Part shown: one piece after another, positions 18,664 through 28,263 of the stretch
Layout: each line of letters opens with the position of its first letter
Position numbering within the stretch: the stretch's first letter is position 1
Assembly (NCBI RefSeq): GCF_001404515.1
Contig: NZ_CXWE01000007.1
Coordinates: 124,001-188,000 of the forward strand
Source of the DNA: Roseibium album
GTDB taxonomy: Bacteria; Pseudomonadota; Alphaproteobacteria; Rhizobiales; Stappiaceae
Length of the DNA: 64,000 nt
Direction of reading: 5' to 3'
Made by a program: the position numbers and the translations under genes
The notes under the pieces: generated by a model
The model's database searches: none
Seen by the model: the letters and a program-made list of their open reading frames with translations, nothing else
What the model was told of the DNA's origin: nothing

Positions 18664-19362
18664 ATGCCGACAATTGCTCTGGTCGATGACGACCGCAACA
18701 TTTTGACTTCGGTGTCGATTGCGCTTGAGACGGAAGGCTACCGCGTCCAGACCTACACGGACGGAACGTCTGCGCTTGATGGGCTGCAGAGCGACCCTCC
18801 GCAATTGGCAATATTCGATATCAAGATGCCGCGCATGGACGGCATGGAGTTGCTGCGCCGATTGCGCCAGAACTCGGATCTGCCGGTCATCTTTCTGACA
18901 TCCAAGGATGACGAGATCGATGAATTGTTCGGTTTGAAAATGGGTGCGGACGATTTTATTCGCAAACCGTTTTCCCAGCGTCTTCTGGTCGAGCGTGTGC
19001 GTGCGGTTCTGCGCAGGGCACAGCCGAAGGATGCCAGCGCACCGCGAGACGACGCGGACAAATTGCTTGAGCGTGGCCAGCTCGTCATGGATCAGGAACG
19101 ACACACCTGCACCTGGAACAACAAGCCCGTAACGCTGACAGTCACAGAATTCCTGATCCTGTCTGCCTTGGCGCAGCGGCCCGGGGTCGTGAAAAGCCGC
19201 AATGCGCTCATGGATGCAGCTTATGATGACCAGGTCTACGTGGACGACCGGACAATCGACAGCCACATCAAGCGTCTGCGGAAAAAGTTCAAGGTTGTTG
19301 ACGACGACTTCGACATGATTGAAACACTTTATGGAGTTGGGTACCGCTTCCGGGAAGTCTGA
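18664..19362 (+). CDS. chvI: ChvI response regulator (OmpR family)
   Basis: This 232-residue regulator has an N-terminal receiver domain with acidic pocket DDD at 8-10, phospho-acceptor Asp52 in [11 protein letters not shown] and the conserved Lys in FIRKPFS, followed by a C-terminal winged helix ([19 protein letters not shown] and [10 protein letters not shown]). It matches ChvI, the partner of ChvG/ExoS, which controls envelope, acid and exopolysaccharide responses in Hyphomicrobiales. chvG follows after 24 bases. The downstream hprK, EIIA and HPr genes are co-oriented, the standard arrangement in this order. Confidence 0.95.
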   Translation: MPTIALVDDDRNILTSVSIALETEGYRVQTYTDGTSALDGLQSDPPQLAIFDIKMPRMDGMELLRRLRQNSDLPVIFLTSKDDEIDELFGLKMGADDFIRKPFSQRLLVERVRAVLRRAQPKDASAPRDDADKLLERGQLVMDQERHTCTWNNKPVTLTVTEFLILSALAQRPGVVKSRNALMDAAYDDQVYVDDRTIDSHIKRLRKKFKVVDDDFDMIETLYGVGYRFREV

Positions 19363-19386
19363 AGCAGCCATTAAGATAGCGGGCAG

Positions 19387-21204
19387 ATGGCGGTTGAAAG
19401 CGAGAGCGCTGAGAGCATTGTCGACTCCGATCCCGCCAACGGTTCGGAGCGCTCCCGCCTGCGCCGGCTTGGCAACAAGCGGATACGGCGCCGTCTTCTG
19501 AACCAGTTGGGCCGTATTTTCGGAACCTATGTGCTGTCGTCGCTGACGCGCCGGATCATTGCGATCAATCTCGTCGGCCTGCTCGCTCTCGTGATCGGCA
19601 TCCTTTATCTGAACCAGTTTCGGGCGGGGCTGATCGACGCCCGGGTTCAGAGCCTGCTGACGCAAGGTGAGATCATTGCCGGTGCGATTGCCGCGTCGGC
19701 AACGGTAGACACCGGAACGATCACCGTGGATCCGGAGCGATTGCTGCAATTGCAGGCCGGGGAAAGCATCACGCCCACGGTCGATGATCTGGACAGTCTC
19801 GATTTTCCGATCAACCCTGAACGGGTAGGTCCTGTGCTTCGGCGCTTGATTTCCCCGACCAAGACCCGCGCCCGGATTTACGATCCGGAAGGCATTCTGA
19901 TCCTCGATTCCCGCCACCTCTATTCCAGCGCGCAGATCCTTCGCTTCGATCTGCCGCCGCCGACGGCGCAAGAGACCGGTTTTTGGGATTCAGCCTGGCA
20001 ATGGACCAAGCGCCTGCTTCGGCAAGGGGACTTGCCGCTCTACCAGGAAGTCGGTGGTGGCGACGGGCGTGCCTATCCGGAGGTGGAGGCAGCGCTGGCC
20101 GGGTCACCGGCCAGTGTGACGCGGATCTCGCAGCGAGGTGAACTGATTGTTTCAGTTGCTGTTCCGATCCAGCGCTTTCGCGCCGTTCTTGGCGCTTTGC
20201 TTCTGTCGACACAGGGGGGAGACATCGACGCGATTGTTCGGGCTGAACGGATCGCCATTATCCGCGTGTTTCTGTTCGCGGCAACAGTAACGATCCTGTT
20301 GTCGATCCTTTTGGCAGGTACGATCGCCGGGCCGGTGCGCAGGTTGGCTGCCGCAGCAGACCGGGTACGCCGCGGATCCAATTCCCGCGAGGAAATTCCG
20401 GAATTCTCGGAACGCCAGGACGAGATCGGCCATCTCGCCCGTTCATTCCGGGAAATGACCAATGCGCTGTACAACAAGATTGATGCGATCGAGCGTTTTG
20501 CCGCGGACGTCGCCCATGAACTCAAGAACCCGCTGACTTCATTGAGAAGTGCCGTTGAAACCTTGCCGCTTGCAAGAACAAAGTCCTCTCAGGACCGGCT
20601 GATGGAAGTTATCCAGCATGACGTTCGCCGCCTGGACCGGTTGATCAGCGACATTTCAGATGCGTCGCGTCTCGATGCGGAGCTTGCCCGCATTCAGTCA
20701 GAGACAATCGATCTGGCCGAACTTCTGCGAAACATGGCGGATGCGGCAAACCAGCATACCGGTGCTGAAGAAGCCAAGGTGAAACTGACAGTCGCGGATG
20801 CGCCAGGCTCCAAACCCTATCGGGTCCAGGGACACGACATCCGGCTTGGACAGGTGATCAGCAATCTTCTCGACAACGCGCGGTCCTTTTCTCCAACCAG
20901 TGGGACGGTGCGGATCGATCTTGCCCGCGAGGGCCGACGGATCAGGGTCACTGTGGACGACGACGGATCCGGGATTCGTGCGGAAAATACCGAACGCATA
21001 TTCGAGCGCTTTTATACCGACCGACCCGACGGTGAAGGCTTTGGTAACAATTCCGGGCTCGGGCTTTCCATCTCGAGACAGATAATCGAAGCGCATGGTG
21101 GCACGTTGTCCGCGACCAACCGCAAGGAACAGGGCGCGGATGGAGAGTCCAAGATCGCAGGCGCCCGGTTCACGATTTATCTACCAGCGGGAACCGCCAA
21201 GTGA
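19387..21204 (+). CDS. chvG: ChvG/ExoS sensor histidine kinase
   Basis: This 605-residue membrane kinase has a first transmembrane helix (about 60-80, INLVGLLALVIGILYL), a periplasmic domain of roughly 220 residues, a second helix (LFAATVTILLSILLAG), a HAMP segment beginning TIAGPVRRLAAAADRVR, a HisKA domain with His377 in VAHELKNPLTSL, and an HATPase domain with NLLDNARSF (N box), VDDDGSGI and GLGLSISRQI (G boxes). It phosphorylates ChvI. The TGA stop overlaps the GTG start of hprK by four bases, so kinase and hprK are translationally coupled. Confidence 0.95.
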   Translation: MAVESESAESIVDSDPANGSERSRLRRLGNKRIRRRLLNQLGRIFGTYVLSSLTRRIIAINLVGLLALVIGILYLNQFRAGLIDARVQSLLTQGEIIAGAIAASATVDTGTITVDPERLLQLQAGESITPTVDDLDSLDFPINPERVGPVLRRLISPTKTRARIYDPEGILILDSRHLYSSAQILRFDLPPPTAQETGFWDSAWQWTKRLLRQGDLPLYQEVGGGDGRAYPEVEAALAGSPASVTRISQRGELIVSVAVPIQRFRAVLGALLLSTQGGDIDAIVRAERIAIIRVFLFAATVTILLSILLAGTIAGPVRRLAAAADRVRRGSNSREEIPEFSERQDEIGHLARSFREMTNALYNKIDAIERFAADVAHELKNPLTSLRSAVETLPLARTKSSQDRLMEVIQHDVRRLDRLISDISDASRLDAELARIQSETIDLAELLRNMADAANQHTGAEEAKVKLTVADAPGSKPYRVQGHDIRLGQVISNLLDNARSFSPTSGTVRIDLAREGRRIRVTVDDDGSGIRAENTERIFERFYTDRPDGEGFGNNSGLGLSISRQIIEAHGGTLSATNRKEQGADGESKIAGARFTIYLPAGTAK

Positions 21205-21668
21205 CCGGGCAATCCGTTCACGCAAACTGCCTTGTTGTCGGAACGCGCGGTATCCTCATCCAGGGAGAATCCGGCAGCGGCAAATCGGAACTGACCGACA
21301 CGCTGATTACTGCCGCAAGGGCCAGCGGCAATCTGGGTGTCCTGGTCGCCGACGACCGTGTCGTCCTGTCGGCAGAGCGGGGGCAGCTCGTTGCAAGGGC
21401 GCCGGGAAGTATTCTGGGTTTGATGGAAGTGCGCGGGGCAGGGGTGCAGGCAACGCAGGCGATATCGGCGGCGAAGGTGCACATTGTTGTCAGTTTGCGC
21501 CCGATCGGGACAATGGAACGCCTGCCGGACAACTCCGTCACGCGGCAGAACCTTGAGACAGTCTCACTCCCCGCGCTGACTTGCCCGGCAAACAGGCCGG
21601 ACGTCAGTCTGAGGTTGCTGCGCTGGGGATTGCGAACGCTCTTTCCGGCTTCTCCGGATTACATTTAG
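21201..21668 (+). CDS. hprK: HPr kinase/phosphorylase, short alphaproteobacterial form
   Basis: This 155-residue protein consists of only the catalytic HprK domain. The P-loop GESGSGKS is at 22-29, followed by VADDRVVLSA and the family signature LMEVRGAGVQ. The N-terminal domain of firmicute HprK is absent, as usual in Alphaproteobacteria. It phosphorylates or dephosphorylates a serine of the HPr encoded two genes downstream. The start is GTG at 21201, overlapping the chvG stop (GTGA). No sugar-specific EIIBC genes are nearby, so a regulatory rather than transport role is expected. Confidence 0.95.
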   Translation: MTGQSVHANCLVVGTRGILIQGESGSGKSELTDTLITAARASGNLGVLVADDRVVLSAERGQLVARAPGSILGLMEVRGAGVQATQAISAAKVHIVVSLRPIGTMERLPDNSVTRQNLETVSLPALTCPANRPDVSLRLLRWGLRTLFPASPDYI

Positions 21669-21786
21669 GGTATCGATGCGTTTTTTGCTTGCAACTGGTT
21701 TAACGGTTGAAGAGAGTGCATCAGACTGATAAACGCCCGGCTCCGTTTGAGAGCCAAATGCACACGATAGTCAGGCTGAAGACTGA

Positions 21787-22191
21787 ATGATCGGACTTGT
21801 ACTTGTTACGCACGGACGCCTCGCTGAAGAATTCAAGGCGGCGCTGGAGCATGTTGTCGGTCCCCAGGAACAGATCGAAACAATTTCCATTGGTCCCGAC
21901 GACGACATGGAACAGAGACGGCAGGACATTTTGTCCGCCGTGGAGGCAGCCAATTCCGGTAACGGGGTTGTTTTGCTGACGGACATGTTTGGCGGTACGC
22001 CTTCCAATCTGGCCATTTCCGTCATGGATGGCAAATCCGTGGAAGTGGTTGCCGGGGTGAACCTGCCGATGCTTATCAAGCTTGCCAGTGTACGCGCGGA
22101 CAGGGAGTTGGCAGACGCCGTCGATGAGGCTCGTCAGGCCGGACAAAAATACATTTCAGTTGCAAGCCAGGTGCTGTCGGGACAAAACTAA
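21787..22191 (+). CDS. PTS system EIIA component, mannose family
   Basis: This 134-residue protein is an EIIA of the mannose/sorbose type. The phospho-acceptor His9 is in the N-terminal LVLVTHGRLA, and VLLTDMFGGTPSNLA is the second conserved block. In Alphaproteobacteria this protein (often named PtsM, ManX or EIIA-Man) accepts phosphate from HPr and relays to regulatory targets rather than a permease. It lies between hprK (118-bp gap) and the HPr gene (8-bp gap). No EIIB, EIIC or EIID gene is present in the window. Confidence 0.95.
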   Translation: MIGLVLVTHGRLAEEFKAALEHVVGPQEQIETISIGPDDDMEQRRQDILSAVEAANSGNGVVLLTDMFGGTPSNLAISVMDGKSVEVVAGVNLPMLIKLASVRADRELADAVDEARQAGQKYISVASQVLSGQN

Positions 22192-22199
22192 AAACGATT

Positions 22200-22484
22200 A
22201 TGACGGCACAGAATTTGTTTGAAAAAGACCTGACCATCGTCAACCAGCGCGGATTGCATGCCCGGGCATCTGCCAAGATGGTCAAGCTTGTCGAGACCTT
22301 CGAGGCTGATGTTCAGGTGTCGAAGGACGGACAGACGGTTGGCGGAACATCGATCATGGGACTGATGATGCTGGCGGCCAGTCCGGGCTGCTGCATCAGG
22401 GTTTGCGTCAGCGGCCAGGAAGCGCAGGCTGCACTCGACGCGATTTCGGAACTAGTTGAAAGCGGATTTGGCGAAACGGATTGA
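22200..22484 (+). CDS. ptsH: HPr phosphocarrier protein
   Basis: This 94-residue protein matches HPr. The active-site histidine is His20 in NQRGLHARASAKMV and the serine-phosphorylation region is GGTSIMGLMMLAA with Ser51, the probable target of HprK. It carries phosphate from EI to EIIA. The ATG lies eight bases after the EIIA stop, so both are translated from the same message. The EI component (EI-Ntr or similar) is elsewhere in the genome. Confidence 0.95.
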   Translation: MTAQNLFEKDLTIVNQRGLHARASAKMVKLVETFEADVQVSKDGQTVGGTSIMGLMMLAASPGCCIRVCVSGQEAQAALDAISELVESGFGETD

Positions 22485-22586
22485 TGTCCAGGACCTGGAT
22501 CGTTCGTTTCCAGGGAAGAACCCGCGTGCCGGTTCGAAAGGGTGTCAAGACGCGGATCATATGCCGTAAATTTGGTGGGGAATGTT

Positions 22587-23900
22587 ATGGCAAGCCAATC
22601 CGGTGACCGGACGATTTCAGCGGCACGGTCCGTGCTCTCTCATCTTCATCAGGCACTGGATCTGCAGTTTGCATTCGAATTGTGGGACGGATCTCTCGTC
22701 CCGGCGGATGCAGCAGCGGACGGACTTCGGATTGCGCTGGCACCCAAAGCTCTAACCAGGCTGCTTCGCAGTCCGGGTATCAAGACCGTCGTCGACCTTT
22801 ATTCCACCGGAGAGATCGACCCGCGCGGCGGCACAATCTTCGAATTCGCCGAGAGAAGACCCAAGATCAAAAGCCGGGAACTGCGCAAGCGGCTGAACAA
22901 GATGTTGCTGCTGAAAAACGCGGTGCCGCTGCTACTGGGTGCAAAGGACACCGGCGCCCGGCAACAGGAAGAGGGGCTGGACGCCGGCACAGTGGCCGAC
23001 AGAGGCTCCGGCAGCCGGAAGGACGACATCGCCTTTCACTACGACGTCTCAAATGACTTCTATAAGCTCTTTCTTGACCCCGAGATGGTTTATACGTGCG
23101 CATATTTCCGCGATTGGTCCAATGATCTGGCAACAGCCCAGAAAGACAAGCTGGACATGATTTGCAGGAAACTTCGCCTGAAGCCTGGCGACCGGATGCT
23201 CGATATCGGTTGCGGTTGGGGGGCCCTGATCTGCCATGCGGCGGAACATTATGGCGTGACGGCGGTCGGTGTGACCCTTGCCGAAGAGCAGCTCAAACTT
23301 GCGCGCGAAAGGATCGCGGAGCGTGGTCTTGAGGACAAGGTTTCGGTCGAGTTGATCGATTACCGCGACATGAAGGGCGAACGGTTCGACAAGATTTCCT
23401 CAATCGGCATGTTCGAAGCCGTCGGTCTGGACAACTACGACAATTATTTCCAGAGCGTGCATCGGCTGCTCAAGCCGCGGGGGATCTATCTGCACCACGC
23501 GATCACTCGGCGCGGCAAGAAGGACCTTAAGAAATTTCGCCGAAAGAAGCCGGAGTACCAGGCATTGGTACGCTATATCTTCCCTGGTGGAGAAGTGGAC
23601 CATATCGGCTGGACACTGACAAATCTGGAAGCGCACGGATTTGAAGTTCACGACGTGGAGGCATGGCGTGAACACTATGCCCGCACCACGCGCCTTTGGG
23701 CCGAAAACTTGATGGCGGTCAGGGACGCGGCAATCGCGGACATCGGTGAACAGAAATACCGTCTCTGGCTGGCCTATCTGTGCGGTGTATCCCTCGGTTT
23801 CGACCGCGGGTCCATCGGTATCTTCCAGACCGTCGCGTCCCGCCGTACGAAAGGGCCTTCCGGACTGCCGCCTTCCAGGGAAGACCTTTATCAGCGGTGA
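22587..23900 (+). CDS. cfa: Cyclopropane-fatty-acyl-phospholipid synthase
   Basis: This 437-residue SAM-dependent enzyme adds a methylene bridge to unsaturated acyl chains of membrane phospholipids. The SAM-binding motif MLDIGCGWGALICHAA is present, preceded by HYDVSNDFYKLFLDPEMVYTC, the Cfa signature with its conserved cysteine, and followed by SSIGMFEAVG and DVEAWREHYARTT. The N-terminal 120 residues form the usual lipid-binding extension. I chose the ATG at 22587 because GGTGGGG stands just upstream; an in-frame GTG at 22542 lacks a good site. It lies between the HPr gene and ahcY on the same strand. Confidence 0.95.
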   Translation: MASQSGDRTISAARSVLSHLHQALDLQFAFELWDGSLVPADAAADGLRIALAPKALTRLLRSPGIKTVVDLYSTGEIDPRGGTIFEFAERRPKIKSRELRKRLNKMLLLKNAVPLLLGAKDTGARQQEEGLDAGTVADRGSGSRKDDIAFHYDVSNDFYKLFLDPEMVYTCAYFRDWSNDLATAQKDKLDMICRKLRLKPGDRMLDIGCGWGALICHAAEHYGVTAVGVTLAEEQLKLARERIAERGLEDKVSVELIDYRDMKGERFDKISSIGMFEAVGLDNYDNYFQSVHRLLKPRGIYLHHAITRRGKKDLKKFRRKKPEYQALVRYIFPGGEVDHIGWTLTNLEAHGFEVHDVEAWREHYARTTRLWAENLMAVRDAAIADIGEQKYRLWLAYLCGVSLGFDRGSIGIFQTVASRRTKGPSGLPPSREDLYQR

Positions 23901-23919
23901 ACCGCAGTTGAAAAAAATC

Positions 23920-23939
23920 ATATAAAGAATTCTTTATAT
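23920..23939. promoter_or_regulatory. Perfect 20-bp palindrome upstream of ahcY (candidate ArsR-family operator)
   Basis: The half-site ATATAAAGAA at 23920-23929 is followed directly by its reverse complement TTCTTTATAT at 23930-23939. It lies 170 bases upstream of the ahcY start and just after cfa. AT-rich palindromes with this shape are typical of ArsR-family regulators, and an ArsR protein named SahR has been described as controlling ahcY and methionine-cycle genes in Proteobacteria (established knowledge). The specific match to that consensus is from memory and unverified. Confidence 0.6.
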
Positions 23940-24108
23940 CTTTATTGCGAGAAGTGGATTCGGGCGCTATAACCGCACCCAACGGCTTCCGGCTTGAACC
24001 GGAATCCGGCTGGCGGCTGCCGAACCCGTGATGTTCACTGATCGGCAACAGGGCAGCTGCTTTCACAAGGCCGGCGCACAAAGCTGGATCCAACAGCAGG
24101 ACATTTTC

Positions 24109-25497
24109 ATGACTGACTACATCGTCAAAGACATCGGGCTCGCAGACTGGGGCCGCACAGAGATCGAAATCGCCGAACACGAAATGCCGGGCCTGATGGC
24201 ATGCCGTGCGGAATTTGGCGAAACCAAGCCGCTGAAGGGCGCACGCATTGCCGGCTCTCTGCATATGACCATCCAGACAGCAGTGCTGATCGAGACGCTG
24301 GTTGCTCTGGGCGCCGAAGTCCGTTGGGCGTCCTGTAACATCTATTCCACTCAGGATCAGGCAGCAGCTGCGATCGCAGCGGCTGGTGTTCCGGTTTTCG
24401 CTATCAAGGGCGAGACACTGGAAGAATATTGGGATTATGCCGACAAGATCTTCGATTTCCCCGATGGCGCCAACATGATCCTGGATGATGGCGGCGATGC
24501 AACGCTTTACATCCTGATGGGTGCACGCGTTGAAGCTGGTGAAACCGACCTCATCGAGAACCCGACTTCGGAGGAGGAAGAGTGCCTCTTCGCTCAGATC
24601 AAGAAGCGCATGGCCTCTCATCCTGGCTGGTTCACAAAGCAGAAAGAGCTGATCCAGGGTGTTTCGGAAGAAACCACCACCGGTGTCCTTCGTCTTTACG
24701 AAATGCAGAAGAAGGGCGCACTGCCGTTCCCGGCGATCAATGTCAACGACAGTGTCACCAAGTCGAAGTTCGACAACCGTTACGGTTGCCGTGAATCTCT
24801 CGTCGATGGAATTCGGCGCGGCACCGATGTGATGATGTCCGGCAAGGTTGCCGTTGTTTGCGGTTATGGCGATGTCGGCAAGGGCTCCGCGCAGTCTCTG
24901 GCAGGCGCCGGCGCCCGGGTCATCGTTACTGAAATCGACCCGATCTGCGCGCTGCAGGCTTCCATGGACGGCTTTGAGGTCAAGACCATGGAACAGGCAC
25001 TGCCGGAAGGCGACATCTACGTCACCGCGACAGGCAACAAGGACATTATCACCTTCGACCACATGCGTGGCATGAAGGACATGGCCATCGTCTGCAACAT
25101 TGGCCACTTCGACAATGAAATTCAGGTTGCCGCTCTGAAGAACACCAAGTGCCGCCCGGTCAAGGACCAGGTCGACATGTACGAATTTCCGGACGGCAAG
25201 CGCATGATCCTCTTGTCACAGGGCCGCCTGGTAAACCTCGGCAATGCGACCGGTCATCCGAGCTTCGTGATGTCCGCGAGTTTCACCAACCAGGTTCTGG
25301 CGCAGATCGAGCTCTACTCCAAGGGCGATCAGTACAAGAACGAAGTGTATGTTCTGCCGAAGCACCTGGATGAAAAGGTTGCCCGTCTGCACCTTGAAAA
25401 ACTGGGTGTCACGTTAACCGAATTGACGGACAATCAATCTGATTATCTGGGGATTAATAAGGCTGGTCCGTTCAAGGCAGAGCACTACAAATACTGA
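24109..25497 (+). CDS. ahcY: Adenosylhomocysteinase
   Basis: This 462-residue NAD-dependent enzyme hydrolyses S-adenosylhomocysteine to adenosine and homocysteine, relieving product inhibition of methyltransferases. The substrate domain has [14 protein letters not shown]. The NAD-binding Rossmann motif is [13 protein letters not shown] and the C-terminal tail is typical (KAEHYKY at the very end). The block [21 protein letters not shown] is complete. The ATG at 24109 follows GCAGGACATTTTC; an extension to 24028 adds an unconserved leader. The terminator at 25562-25588 follows. No SAM- or SAH-binding riboswitch was recognised in the leader. Confidence 0.98.
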   Translation: MTDYIVKDIGLADWGRTEIEIAEHEMPGLMACRAEFGETKPLKGARIAGSLHMTIQTAVLIETLVALGAEVRWASCNIYSTQDQAAAAIAAAGVPVFAIKGETLEEYWDYADKIFDFPDGANMILDDGGDATLYILMGARVEAGETDLIENPTSEEEECLFAQIKKRMASHPGWFTKQKELIQGVSEETTTGVLRLYEMQKKGALPFPAINVNDSVTKSKFDNRYGCRESLVDGIRRGTDVMMSGKVAVVCGYGDVGKGSAQSLAGAGARVIVTEIDPICALQASMDGFEVKTMEQALPEGDIYVTATGNKDIITFDHMRGMKDMAIVCNIGHFDNEIQVAALKNTKCRPVKDQVDMYEFPDGKRMILLSQGRLVNLGNATGHPSFVMSASFTNQVLAQIELYSKGDQYKNEVYVLPKHLDEKVARLHLEKLGVTLTELTDNQSDYLGINKAGPFKAEHYKY

Positions 25498-25561
25498 TTT
25501 CGCAAAACTGGCCCACTACATGTGGTAATCGCCACGATTCGGCCATGTGAACAAAAAAATG

Positions 25562-25588
25562 CAGAACCCTTCAATTTGAAGGGTTCTG
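25562..25588. terminator. Strong hairpin terminator after ahcY, possibly bidirectional
   Basis: CAGAACCCTTCAA at 25562-25574 pairs with TTGAAGGGTTCTG at 25576-25588, giving a stem of at least ten pairs with a short AT loop. A run of A residues precedes it (25553-25559) and TTAACTTTT follows, so it could stop transcription in either direction. It separates ahcY from divL. Confidence 0.75.
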
Positions 25589-25740
25589 TTAACTTTTCGG
25601 TTACGGACTCTTCTGCGTGATTCTCAAAAAGGTTATGGTTTAAGCGAATCAGGGGCCAAGAGGCGGATGCCTTTGATTTGCTCCCAGAATCCGGGGGCTG
25701 CTCCCGCAAGGCGGGATAGGCGGCGTAAGGGGATCATAAT

Positions 25741-28251
25741 ATGCCGAAAGGCAGCAAGGACGGCGCGCTCAAAAGCGCGGCGTGGCGAGATCGGAGTCTG
25801 AAATCGTTGAAGCTCGGCAGCACGGCTCTGGCGGGCTGCGGACTTATGTCGGGTCCGGCAGCAGCGAACATGCTCGCCGATACCACAGCCGCGATCAATC
25901 CGGGTGCAATGATCCTTGTTGGCGCAGTCGGTGGTATGTGCGCCTTTGCCGTAACCGCGGCTGTCTCCCTTGTCAGGCATCGCAAGCAGTCCGCTCAGGT
26001 AACTGCATCGCTTGAAAAGGAAAAGAGCGACCTGAAATTCCGGATCGATCGGCTGGAGGCCATGCTCAACACGGATGAGCAGCGTGTGATCGTCTGGACC
26101 GGTAACGGTGCCGTCCCCCAGATCTGGGGCATTCTTCCTGAAAAATCGGGTGTGCCGCGTCCTCCTGCGCAGCTCCTTGCATTTGGAAGCTGGCTCACGA
26201 CCAAATGTGCCGGCGATCTCGAGCGGCATCTGGATATGCTGTTTCGGACTGGCGAGGCCTTTACCGCAACATTGAAGACACGCACGGGCACTTATGTGGA
26301 GGCCCTGGGGCGCACCACCGGTGGCGCGGTTGTCCTGCGATTGCGCGATCTGACCGGCGAACGGCAGATGCAGGCGGAACTGTCCGCACGCAACGCCAGA
26401 ATTTCCGGCGAGCTCCATATGCTGCACGCATTGCTGGACGCCATGCCCGCTCCGGCCTGGCAGCGGGACGCGGAAGGCAAACTGATCTGGGCCAATGCGG
26501 CATACGCCGAAGCCGTTGAGATGACCGATGCGGAAAGTGCAATCAGGGAAGGGGCGACATTCCTGGACGCTGCAGCCCGTACAGCCATGGCCGTGCAGCG
26601 CACCGAAGATGGGTGCTTCTCGGCACGCATTCCCATTGTCGCCTCCGGCGACCGGTGCGTGTTTGAAGTCACCGATGTCAACGCGAGTGTCGGCGGTGCC
26701 GGTATTGCCGTTGACATCAGTGAGCTTGAACAGGCGCGCAAGGAACTCGGCAGGGCCGAGGAATTTCATGGCCGCACGCTGGACCAGCTTGCCGCCGCGG
26801 TCGCAATTTACGGCAGCGATCGCAAGCTGCAGTTTTACAATGCTGCATTCCGTCAGCTCTGGGACCTGGATGATGCCTTCCTGGAGAGCCGTCCGGAAGA
26901 CAGCACTGTCCTGGATGCACTTCGTGCCTCGCGCAAACTGCCCGAACAGGCCGACTACCGGGTCTGGCGCAACAAGATGCTGAAAAGCTACCAGTCGCTG
27001 GAAGCGCGGGAAAGCTGGTGGCATTTGCCCGATGGCCGCACCTTGCGTGTCATTGCGAACCCCCATCCGCAGGGCGGCGTCACTTATATCTATGAAAACT
27101 TCACCGAGCGGCTTGACCTGGAAAGCAGGTACAACGCGCTGACCCGGGTTCAGGGTGAAACTCTCGATAATCTGTCCGAAGCCGTTGCCGTGTTCGGGTC
27201 CGATGGCCGTCTGCGCCTCTGGAACCCGGCATTCGGCCGTATCTGGCAGCTCGAGGAAGACCAGTTGGCTGAGTTGCCGCACGTCAACGAAGTCGTCTCG
27301 GCCTGTACACTCAGCGAAACGGAAGAAAACGCCTGGGAACAGCTGGCTGGAAATGTCACCGGCCTCCTCGACAATCGCACGCACAAGGTCAGCCGTCTGG
27401 AACGCCACAATGGCGATGTTCTTGATTATGCCACTGTCCCGTTGCCGGATGGCGGGACGCTGGTAACCTTCGTCGACGTGACGGACAGCGTGAATGTCGA
27501 ACGCGCTCTGCTTGAGAAAAACGAGGCGCTGCAGCAGGCCGATCAGATCAAGAACGCCTTTATCCAGCACGTTTCCTACGAATTGCGCTCACCGCTGACC
27601 AATATCATCGGATTTGCCCAACTGCTGTCGGATCCGAAGTTCGGAGAACTGTCCGAAAAGCAGGGTGAATATGCCGAATATATTCAGTCGTCTTCTTCGG
27701 CACTTCTTGCAATCATCAATGACATTCTCGATCTGGCGACGCTTGATGCCGGTATCATGGAACTCGATCTGGGTGAGGTCGATGTTGCCTCCACCGTATC
27801 GGCAGCCGTCGAAGGGCTGAAAGACCGAATCGCCGAAGCAAAGATCAATCTCCGAACCAATGTGCCTGAAAACATCGGCGTCATCGTTGCCGATGAGAAA
27901 AGGCTCCGGCAGGTCCTGTTCAACCTGATTGCCAATGCTGTGCGCTATTCGGAAGAAAACGGCGTCGTCGATGTGAGTTGCAACCGGGAGGACGACAAGG
28001 TTTCCTTCGTGGTGCAGGACCATGGCTATGGCATACCGGCTGAAATTCTCGCCCAGGTCTTCAACCGCTTTGTCGGCCACGACACCGGCAGCCGCAGGCA
28101 GGGTGCCGGACTTGGATTGGCCATCGTGAAGAGTTTTGTTGAGCTTCACGGCGGTACGGTTGATATCGAATCCGCAGAAGGCAAGGGGACAACAGTCACA
28201 TGCGTGTTTCCGGCGCGCCCCGAATTGGCGGACCAGGTCGCTGCCGAATAA
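25741..28251 (+). CDS. divL: DivL-like tyrosine pseudo-histidine kinase
   Basis: This 836-residue protein has an N-terminal membrane segment (about 50-80, AMILVGAVGGMCAFAVTAAV), several PAS units (two of them contain the repeated LDQLAAAVAIYGSDRK and LDNLSEAVAVFGSDGR blocks), a HisKA domain and an HATPase domain. In the HisKA phosphorylation box, QHVSYELRSPLTNI, the catalytic histidine is replaced by Tyr613. This is the hallmark of Caulobacter DivL, which binds CckA and DivK to control CtrA (established knowledge). The ATPase part is complete (NLIANAVRY, VQDHGYGIP, GAGLGLAIVKSF). The ATG at 25741 has AAGGGG upstream. The tsaE fusion follows after 12 bases. Confidence 0.9.
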   Translation: MPKGSKDGALKSAAWRDRSLKSLKLGSTALAGCGLMSGPAAANMLADTTAAINPGAMILVGAVGGMCAFAVTAAVSLVRHRKQSAQVTASLEKEKSDLKFRIDRLEAMLNTDEQRVIVWTGNGAVPQIWGILPEKSGVPRPPAQLLAFGSWLTTKCAGDLERHLDMLFRTGEAFTATLKTRTGTYVEALGRTTGGAVVLRLRDLTGERQMQAELSARNARISGELHMLHALLDAMPAPAWQRDAEGKLIWANAAYAEAVEMTDAESAIREGATFLDAAARTAMAVQRTEDGCFSARIPIVASGDRCVFEVTDVNASVGGAGIAVDISELEQARKELGRAEEFHGRTLDQLAAAVAIYGSDRKLQFYNAAFRQLWDLDDAFLESRPEDSTVLDALRASRKLPEQADYRVWRNKMLKSYQSLEARESWWHLPDGRTLRVIANPHPQGGVTYIYENFTERLDLESRYNALTRVQGETLDNLSEAVAVFGSDGRLRLWNPAFGRIWQLEEDQLAELPHVNEVVSACTLSETEENAWEQLAGNVTGLLDNRTHKVSRLERHNGDVLDYATVPLPDGGTLVTFVDVTDSVNVERALLEKNEALQQADQIKNAFIQHVSYELRSPLTNIIGFAQLLSDPKFGELSEKQGEYAEYIQSSSSALLAIINDILDLATLDAGIMELDLGEVDVASTVSAAVEGLKDRIAEAKINLRTNVPENIGVIVADEKRLRQVLFNLIANAVRYSEENGVVDVSCNREDDKVSFVVQDHGYGIPAEILAQVFNRFVGHDTGSRRQGAGLGLAIVKSFVELHGGTVDIESAEGKGTTVTCVFPARPELADQVAAE

Positions 28252-28263
28252 ACAGGACGGCCC

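Noticed and set aside
18574..19971. Long minus-strand open frame of 465 codons opposite chvI and chvG
   Set aside because: It is the antisense shadow of two certain genes, lacks a ribosome-binding site and family resemblance, and has a composition typical of such shadows in GC-rich DNA.
23901..24108. Possible SAM or SAH riboswitch in the ahcY leader
   Set aside because: I looked for the pseudoknot and conserved blocks of SAM-II, SAM-V and SAH elements and found no convincing match; the palindrome at 23920 is better explained as a protein site.
23719..25107. Minus-strand open frame of 462 codons opposite ahcY
   Set aside because: It is an antisense shadow of the conserved ahcY coding frame.
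25633..27570. Minus-strand open frame of 645 codons opposite divL
   Set aside because: It shadows a well-supported gene; the amino acid composition is unusual and no motif is seen.
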